From Roseburia sp. (GTDB lineage Bacteria > Bacillota > Clostridia > Lachnospirales > Lachnospiraceae), in contig JAUUNJ010000013.1 of assembly GCA_030844625.1 (NCBI GenBank), forward strand, positions 1 to 20,198: a stretch of DNA of 20,198 nucleotides, written 5' to 3'. The notes beneath the pieces were generated by a model. That model made no database searches, was not told where the DNA came from, and saw nothing but the letters and a program-made list of their open reading frames with translations. Position 1 is the stretch's first letter; the number at the start of each line of letters is the position of its first letter. The translations under genes were made by a program, and so were the position numbers. Positions 15,775-20,198 of this stretch are shown piece after piece.

Positions 15775-16533
15775 TTAAGCTGTTGGTGCCATAAGAATTT
15801 TGCCTGTTCCTCTGTAAACATTCACAAAACCCTCTCCTGACACTGCCGAGCCAAGAAGACTCTTTCCCGACTTTTCTACGGTAAAGTTTAATGATTCTGA
15901 CCATGCAATCGCCATATTTCCGTCGATTTTAACAACATCGTTGTCCAGCTCGATTTCTATCAATTCTGCCTGTGGTACATTGCTTTCCAAAACAGCTATT
16001 CCATTCCCTCTCAAAGCCAGATTGAACAATCCCTCTTTTCCAAGTACCGCTGATGAAACATTACTTCTTGCAACAGTTTTCTGTGTAATGGTATTGTCGC
16101 ACGCAAGGAACAGACCATCATCAAGAACCACAGAGCCATTCCAGTCTGCAAGATCAATCAACAGAATATGCTTGAATGTAGGCTCTAACATTAATGATCC
16201 TGTTCCCGTGTATTCCGGTTTCACTGCGGACTCTTTCGTCACTGCTGCTGACGCTACTTTTCCAAGAAAGTTTCCTACACCTTTTACGCCTGTAGACAGA
16301 TTAATATTTCCCAACATCCATTGCATAGCTCCTGCCTGAACGATACATCCCGAATTCTCCATTTCAACCAGAACCTGACGTCTTCTTATATTCATCTCTG
16401 ATGAAAAATAAGCAGTTACCGCATCCCCCGGGGAAACACTTAAATCCTTTTCATGTTCAAACACTTTGAATTGCCCCATCTGGTTGATCATCTTCATGTT
16501 TGTGTTGTCATAAAAATTTTCTAATTTGTACAT
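15775..16533 (-). CDS. AIM24 family protein, copy B
   Basis: A 252-aa AIM24-family protein, close to the single-domain family length. It ends at GKILMAPTA where copy A continues into its tail. Shared blocks with copy A include NIRRRQV, SAAVTKESAVKPEY, VARSNVSSA, KIDGNMA and SGEGFVNVYRG. No signal peptide or membrane segment is seen, so it is probably cytoplasmic. A GGGAGG ribosome site precedes the start. It lies 54 bases after the SbcC-like gene on the same strand, without a convincing terminator between, so it is probably in the same transcript. The function is not known; TRAP-like folds often form rings, but oligomerisation here is only a possibility. Confidence 0.88.
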   Translation of the reverse strand: MYKLENFYDNTNMKMINQMGQFKVFEHEKDLSVSPGDAVTAYFSSEMNIRRRQVLVEMENSGCIVQAGAMQWMLGNINLSTGVKGVGNFLGKVASAAVTKESAVKPEYTGTGSLMLEPTFKHILLIDLADWNGSVVLDDGLFLACDNTITQKTVARSNVSSAVLGKEGLFNLALRGNGIAVLESNVPQAELIEIELDNDVVKIDGNMAIAWSESLNFTVEKSGKSLLGSAVSGEGFVNVYRGTGKILMAPTA

Positions 16534-16587
16534 ACTTTCCTCCCTTTTTACATTAGTATTTTTATGAGTTTCATTAAAATCTTATAA

Positions 16588-18489
16588 CTATAATTTTATA
16601 AAATTATAATGAATTCCAAGTTTGTCTGCCATTAATTTCTCTCTTGTATGGCAGGAAAAAATAATCACCTGTTCCATGTTTTCTGCCATAAATTTCATTG
16701 TATTACCCATTCTCTTATTGTCATACATTACAAACGCATCATCCAGAAGTATGGGTTTATTATCTTTTTCAAAGATAATATCTGCCGCTGCAAGTCTAAG
16801 TGACATATATATCTGTTCTATGGTTCCCTTGCTCAATCTGGAAGCTGATATTAAGGCTCTCTTACTGTTTATTGAGATATTCAATCTTTCATCAATAGAT
16901 AAATTATCATATTTTCCATTGGTAATCTTTGACATATAATGGGAAGCTCTTTCATTCAGCCTTTTTCCAAAACTGTTTCGTATTTCATTTGCGATTTCTT
17001 CTATATTTTCCTTAGCCGCTTCTATGGCCGCAATCTCAACTTTTGCATTTTGTATTTTTTCACGGCGTAATTTCAGGTCCTCAATGGTTTTTTCTATTTC
17101 AATGTCCTTTTCCTGCTTCTGTTCCAGAACCCACTGTGCCTTGGATATTGCCTCATTGTTTTCTCTTTCCTGACGCTCCAGTTCTTTCAATTCTTCACTA
17201 TAATCCTGAACCTCCAGATTTCTCTCTTCTTCTGCCTTAATCATTTCCTGAGTCTTCTTAAGTGCTTCTTTTTTATTTTCCAACTGACGTGCAACATACA
17301 CTTCTTCATGCTTTGCTGCATCCAGCTTATCCATGACCAGCTTTAATTCCTTTAAGGCTTCCAGTTTTCTGCTTCTGTTTTTCTTATTATATATGTATTT
17401 TACAACAGAGAGTATCAAAAATACTACCGCCGCCGCCCCACATATTGCCGGCTTTATCCAATACTGTCTGAGTGAAATCATTGGAAAATTACCTACGATA
17501 AAACCAATGGCTGCACCAATACATGCCATCATGAGAATAATAAACGCTACCGGCATATTGCTCTTATTTATAATCTTGTCCGTGAGCCATTCCATAGTCT
17601 CCCAGCTATCAATCCCTTTCCCCGATAACTGCTGCTCCAGCTCATTTTTATGATTTTGGATTTTTTCCAGAGAAACTGCATATTTTTCCGAATCTGCCGT
17701 AAAATTCATTACATCCTGATAAAGATTATCTTTTCTTTCATTCTGCTTCGCCAGCTCTTCCAGCCGTTTTGAATCCAGAACAGACAACTCTTTCCTTCGC
17801 TCTGCAAGACGTAATGCCACCGCCTTTTTCTGTTCTATGGAAGCAATAATCGTATGCTGTTCCCCCTCAGAAATTTCCAGTTGATCTGTAGCATTTCTTA
17901 TTTCTCTGGCTACAGACTCTTCTTCGCCTATTTTATTTTCTGAAATAATCTTTTTTCTCTGGGCATCCAGATCCGCGTATGCTTCCTTAATATCAATTTC
18001 CATGGATTTTGTTGCACCCAGATTAGCTGCATAATTTTTCAGTATGGTTTCCAGCTCTTTATCTGTAACACTTCCAAGCTGACTGATACTGATTGTATTG
18101 TAATAACAGCTTTCATCCAGACCGGCAAAAAGTTCTGTTATTTCATCCTCAGAAAGCTCTTTTCCTAAGTCTTCATCAATTACCTTAAAGGATTTATGCT
18201 CCTTACTAAAATTCCGTTCAATCCGATAGTTGACTCCATTGCTTTCAATGCGCATCATCCCCTGATAATTAGACGGATTCTCCCAAGGTTCATATTTGGT
18301 GTATAAGTCCTTGCCGCTTGCCTTACCTCTCTGCTTTTCTATGCCAAAAAGCATCCCTCTGATAAATGTATGGAGCGTTGTCTTTCCAGCTTCATTTTCG
18401 CCATAAATAATATTAACTCCCGGCTCCAGTGTCACCATTTTATGATTAAATTTTCCAAAATTTGTCAGTCTTAAGTCTTTTATAATCAT
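16588..18489 (-). CDS. SbcC/Rad50-like ATPase with central membrane hairpin
   Basis: A 633-aa ABC-type ATPase of the SMC/Rad50 class. Walker A is GENEAGKTT (30-38). A coiled coil rich in Glu/Lys runs from ~180 to 305 and again from ~370 to 510. The ABC signature LSKGTIEQ starts at 552, and Walker B ILLDDAF has D583/D584. Between the coils are two strongly hydrophobic stretches (~312-331 and ~345-365) separated by a short polar loop, which look like a transmembrane hairpin; no CxxC zinc hook is seen. The total is much shorter than E. coli SbcC (~1050 aa) and resembles the YhaN-type partners of YhaO nucleases. Its ATG overlaps the SbcD-like stop (ATGA), so the two are coupled and probably form one complex acting on DNA ends, possibly at the membrane. 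Confidence 0.88.
   Translation of the reverse strand: MIIKDLRLTNFGKFNHKMVTLEPGVNIIYGENEAGKTTLHTFIRGMLFGIEKQRGKASGKDLYTKYEPWENPSNYQGMMRIESNGVNYRIERNFSKEHKSFKVIDEDLGKELSEDEITELFAGLDESCYYNTISISQLGSVTDKELETILKNYAANLGATKSMEIDIKEAYADLDAQRKKIISENKIGEEESVAREIRNATDQLEISEGEQHTIIASIEQKKAVALRLAERRKELSVLDSKRLEELAKQNERKDNLYQDVMNFTADSEKYAVSLEKIQNHKNELEQQLSGKGIDSWETMEWLTDKIINKSNMPVAFIILMMACIGAAIGFIVGNFPMISLRQYWIKPAICGAAAVVFLILSVVKYIYNKKNRSRKLEALKELKLVMDKLDAAKHEEVYVARQLENKKEALKKTQEMIKAEEERNLEVQDYSEELKELERQERENNEAISKAQWVLEQKQEKDIEIEKTIEDLKLRREKIQNAKVEIAAIEAAKENIEEIANEIRNSFGKRLNERASHYMSKITNGKYDNLSIDERLNISINSKRALISASRLSKGTIEQIYMSLRLAAADIIFEKDNKPILLDDAFVMYDNKRMGNTMKFMAENMEQVIIFSCHTREKLMADKLGIHYNFIKL
16589..16608. 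repeat. 20-bp perfect AT palindrome at the end of the SbcC-like gene
   Basis: The 20 bases are self-complementary and contain only A and T. They overlap the final codons and stop of the SbcC-like gene. No U-tract follows on the minus strand, so it is unlikely to be an efficient terminator. It could form a weak hairpin between sbcC and the AIM24 genes. Confidence 0.6.
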
Positions 18490-19550
18490 AGTTTGTCCTC
18501 CATGGCATCCAACAGCGCCTTAGTCCCATAGTACAGTGTCTTTTTCTCTAACTGGGTCATCTGCTCTTTGTCAATGAATTTTCCTATAAACATACCAAGT
18601 ATATTGTCCTTATTATCCTCATATAATTCCTCAAAGTCATAATCCGGAACTGTAGCATCCTCAATACTGACAATATTTCCCACTGTTTCAATATCCTCTT
18701 TATTTATTTCAAAATCAGGATCTCTGTAACCATTAAAAGTAATGCGGTACATATTATCAATGCCTTTTTCTTCCAAAACATCTCTGAGTCTGTGGCGTAT
18801 TTCCATATTTGTAGCGGTAGGAGTTACCGTAAAATCCAAATCCATATATATTCTTTTGGCAAAAGGCACCAGTTCCAGTTCCAATCCTTTTTTATCAACT
18901 TCTCCATATATGTAACCTCTTTCTCCCATGTCATTTACATCTATTGGTTCCAGAGATCCACAATAAGCCATTTTATATTTTTCATCAATGCCCGGCTTAT
19001 GAATATGTCCCATTGCCACATAATCAAATCCTGACATTGCAACTTTTTTTCGATTAATCGGAATATGTTTCTCGTCACCACCATGGGCCACCAATATATT
19101 AATCATATCCGGTTTATCGACAATTATATGATCATACATTGCATCCGATATTTCCGTTTCATGATAACTGAGTCCATAAACGCATACATTCAATTCCGGA
19201 ATCTCTACTTTCTGAATATTTTTCTGATCCAGAAAAATAACGTTATCACACCACTGAAATCCATCATAAAAGGAGCCTTTTTTAATGGCATCATGATTGC
19301 CTGCGCACAATACAACCTTTGTATCGGGTATTGTGGAAAACAGATAATCCACTTCCTTAAGCTCCCTTAGAAGAGGTTGCCTGTGGAATAAATCTCCTGA
19401 TATGATGAGCATGTCCACCGGATCCAGTTTTATTTTCTTAATTAGTCTCTCAAAGGTGTTCCAAAGTTCATCTCCACGCCCTGCTGCCCATATTTTTTTA
19501 TTTTCCGGAGAAGCCCCAAGATGAATATCTCCAGTATGTATGAAACGCAT
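18486..19550 (-). CDS. SbcD/Mre11-like DNA repair phosphoesterase
   Basis: A 354-aa calcineurin-like metallophosphoesterase. The metal-binding motifs appear in order: TGDIHLG (D8, H10), SGDLFHR (D53), GNHD (N85-D87), VAHGGDE, and GHIHKP (H182, H184). Mre11/SbcD enzymes cut DNA ends and hairpins together with an SbcC/Rad50 ATPase, here the overlapping downstream gene. The start at 19550 is preferred: AGGAGG lies at 19563-19568 and MRFIHTGDIHLG is the family N-terminus. An ATG at 19607 would add 19 residues with no ribosome site. The C-terminal part (~220-354) is the less conserved capping and partner-binding region. The family is often annotated as exonuclease SbcCD subunit D or YhaO-like. Confidence 0.92.
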   Translation of the reverse strand: MRFIHTGDIHLGASPENKKIWAAGRGDELWNTFERLIKKIKLDPVDMLIISGDLFHRQPLLRELKEVDYLFSTIPDTKVVLCAGNHDAIKKGSFYDGFQWCDNVIFLDQKNIQKVEIPELNVCVYGLSYHETEISDAMYDHIIVDKPDMINILVAHGGDEKHIPINRKKVAMSGFDYVAMGHIHKPGIDEKYKMAYCGSLEPIDVNDMGERGYIYGEVDKKGLELELVPFAKRIYMDLDFTVTPTATNMEIRHRLRDVLEEKGIDNMYRITFNGYRDPDFEINKEDIETVGNIVSIEDATVPDYDFEELYEDNKDNILGMFIGKFIDKEQMTQLEKKTLYYGTKALLDAMEDKL

Positions 19551-19664
19551 AATTTCAACCTTCCTCCTAAATGATAAATGCTTTAAACCGCATAAACTAT
19601 GTACCATAATATTGGCTCTTTTTTATCAGATAATGTTCATAAAAAGACCCAATAAACCTTTTTT

Positions 19665-19693
19665 AGTATATCATTAATAAAATCATTGGTCAA
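19665..19693 (-). promoter_or_regulatory. Sigma-A promoter of the sbcD-sbcC-AIM24 operon
   Basis: On the minus strand TTGACC (19688-19693) is followed after 17 bases by TATACT (19665-19670). Each hexamer matches five of six consensus bases. It predicts a leader of about 110 bases to the start at 19550. Confidence 0.72.
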
Positions 19694-19750
19694 CGAATCA
19701 ATAATTCCCGCCCGGATTCCGGTTTTACCATTTTTTGTACAAATCCGCTC

Positions 19751-19779
19751 TTTACAAACACTTTATGAAAGAATAAAAT
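19751..19779 (+). promoter_or_regulatory. Sigma-A promoter of the M29 aminopeptidase gene
   Basis: TTTACA (19751-19756) and TAAAAT (19774-19779) are separated by 17 bases. Transcription would start near 19786, about 50 bases before the start codon. It is divergent from the sbcD promoter, with ~60 bases between the two -35 elements. Confidence 0.62.
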
Positions 19780-19835
19780 TATTATTTAGAGGGCATAATC
19801 GCCTTATACAGCATACAAATTTCAGGAGGTATTAC

Positions 19836-20198
19836 ATGGACGAAAGAATTAAGAAACTGGCGCACAACCTTGTCAACTATTCTGTTAAGGTTCAGCCGGG
19901 AGAAAAAGTATATATTCACTATATTGGCGAAACTACAAAGCAGCTTGCCAGACAGCTTGTAAAAGAAACTTATGCTGCGGGAGGTGTCCCTTTTGTACAC
20001 TACACCGATACCACCCTTCAGCGGGAAGTTCTGCTTAAGTGCAATAAAGAACAGATGGAACTTATGGCAGAAATGGATGCCAGGGAAATGGCAGAAATGG
20101 ATTGTTACATCGCTGTCCGCGGTTCTGACAATATTGCAGAACTGGCAGATGTTCCGGAAGAACAAATGCATTTATATGAAACCATTTATCAGGCTCAG
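19836..20198 (+). CDS. M29-family metallo-aminopeptidase, 3' end outside window
   Basis: The first 121 codons are present and the frame runs off the right edge without a stop. The start at 19836 follows an AGGAGG site (19824-19829). The sequence matches the N-terminal domain of clan M29 (AmpS/PepS/aminopeptidase T type) enzymes: MDERIKKLAHNLVNYSV, VQPGEKVYIHY, LVKETYAAGGVPFV and YIAVRGSDN. These cytoplasmic dimeric metallopeptidases remove N-terminal residues from peptides. The metal-binding Glu/His/Asp residues lie in the C-terminal half, which is not in the window, so catalysis cannot be checked. A 15-base direct repeat (20064-20078 and 20088-20102) encodes the two MAEMD segments. Confidence 0.88.
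   Translation, partial: MDERIKKLAHNLVNYSVKVQPGEKVYIHYIGETTKQLARQLVKETYAAGGVPFVHYTDTTLQREVLLKCNKEQMELMAEMDAREMAEMDCYIAVRGSDNIAELADVPEEQMHLYETIYQAQ

Noticed and set aside
19551..19607. Longer start for the SbcD-like gene at 19607
   Set aside because: No ribosome site there, and AGGAGG lies inside the would-be extension just before the conserved MRFIHTGDIHLG start.
20064..20102. 15-base direct repeat with a 24-base period in the aminopeptidase gene
   Set aside because: It encodes two MAEMD segments in a helix where the family is commonly Met/Glu-rich; it is in frame and needs no insertion event.
19782..20171. Minus-strand open frame of 129 codons
   Set aside because: Antisense to the M29 aminopeptidase gene, which has a strong ribosome site, promoter and family match.

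Overview
This looks like chromosomal DNA from a low-GC anaerobic Firmicute, most likely a member of the Lachnospiraceae (Clostridia). The grounds are the AT-rich sequence, strong AGGAGG-type ribosome binding sites, rho-independent terminators, a GlgC/GlgD pair, SpoVG, a divergent ~390-residue PRPP synthetase, and very large secreted proteins ending in lysine-rich BspA-type leucine-rich repeats. The genus cannot be fixed from the window. I saw no rRNA, tRNA, CRISPR array, insertion sequence or prophage gene.

Layout. Positions 1-6182 (minus strand) hold two tandem paralogous genes for large exported proteins. Each has a signal peptide, a beta-trefoil/fascin-like region, two fibronectin type III domains and a right-handed beta-helix (pectin-lyase-like) region. 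The upstream copy is complete (1295 aa) and ends in a leucine-rich repeat tail; the downstream copy runs off the left edge. Positions 6446-9336 (minus strand) are a compact glgC-glgD-spoVG operon for ADP-glucose (glycogen) synthesis plus the SpoVG regulator, with its own promoter and terminator. Positions 9519-11111 (plus strand) are a stand-alone murC (peptidoglycan synthesis) with a structured leader and a clear terminator. Positions 11271-14873 (plus strand) hold a DnaD/DnaB-like primosome protein, a DnaI/DnaC-like helicase-loader ATPase directly behind it, and a divergent prs ending at a strong hairpin terminator.

Positions 14886-19693 (minus strand) are a probable four-gene operon read from a good sigma-A promoter: an SbcD/Mre11-like nuclease, an unusual SbcC/Rad50-like ATPase with a predicted membrane hairpin in place of the zinc-hook region, and two tandem AIM24-family proteins. 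At the right edge (19751-20198, plus strand) a divergent promoter drives the start of an M29-family metallo-aminopeptidase gene, cut by the window end.

Most of the window is core housekeeping. The parts least explained by known biology are the duplicated surface proteins and their shared upstream element, the membrane-anchored SbcCD-like pair linked to twin AIM24 genes, and the structured leader in front of murC. I see no clear, complete novel defence or mobile system. The SbcCD/AIM24 cluster is the best candidate for an uncharacterised functional unit.
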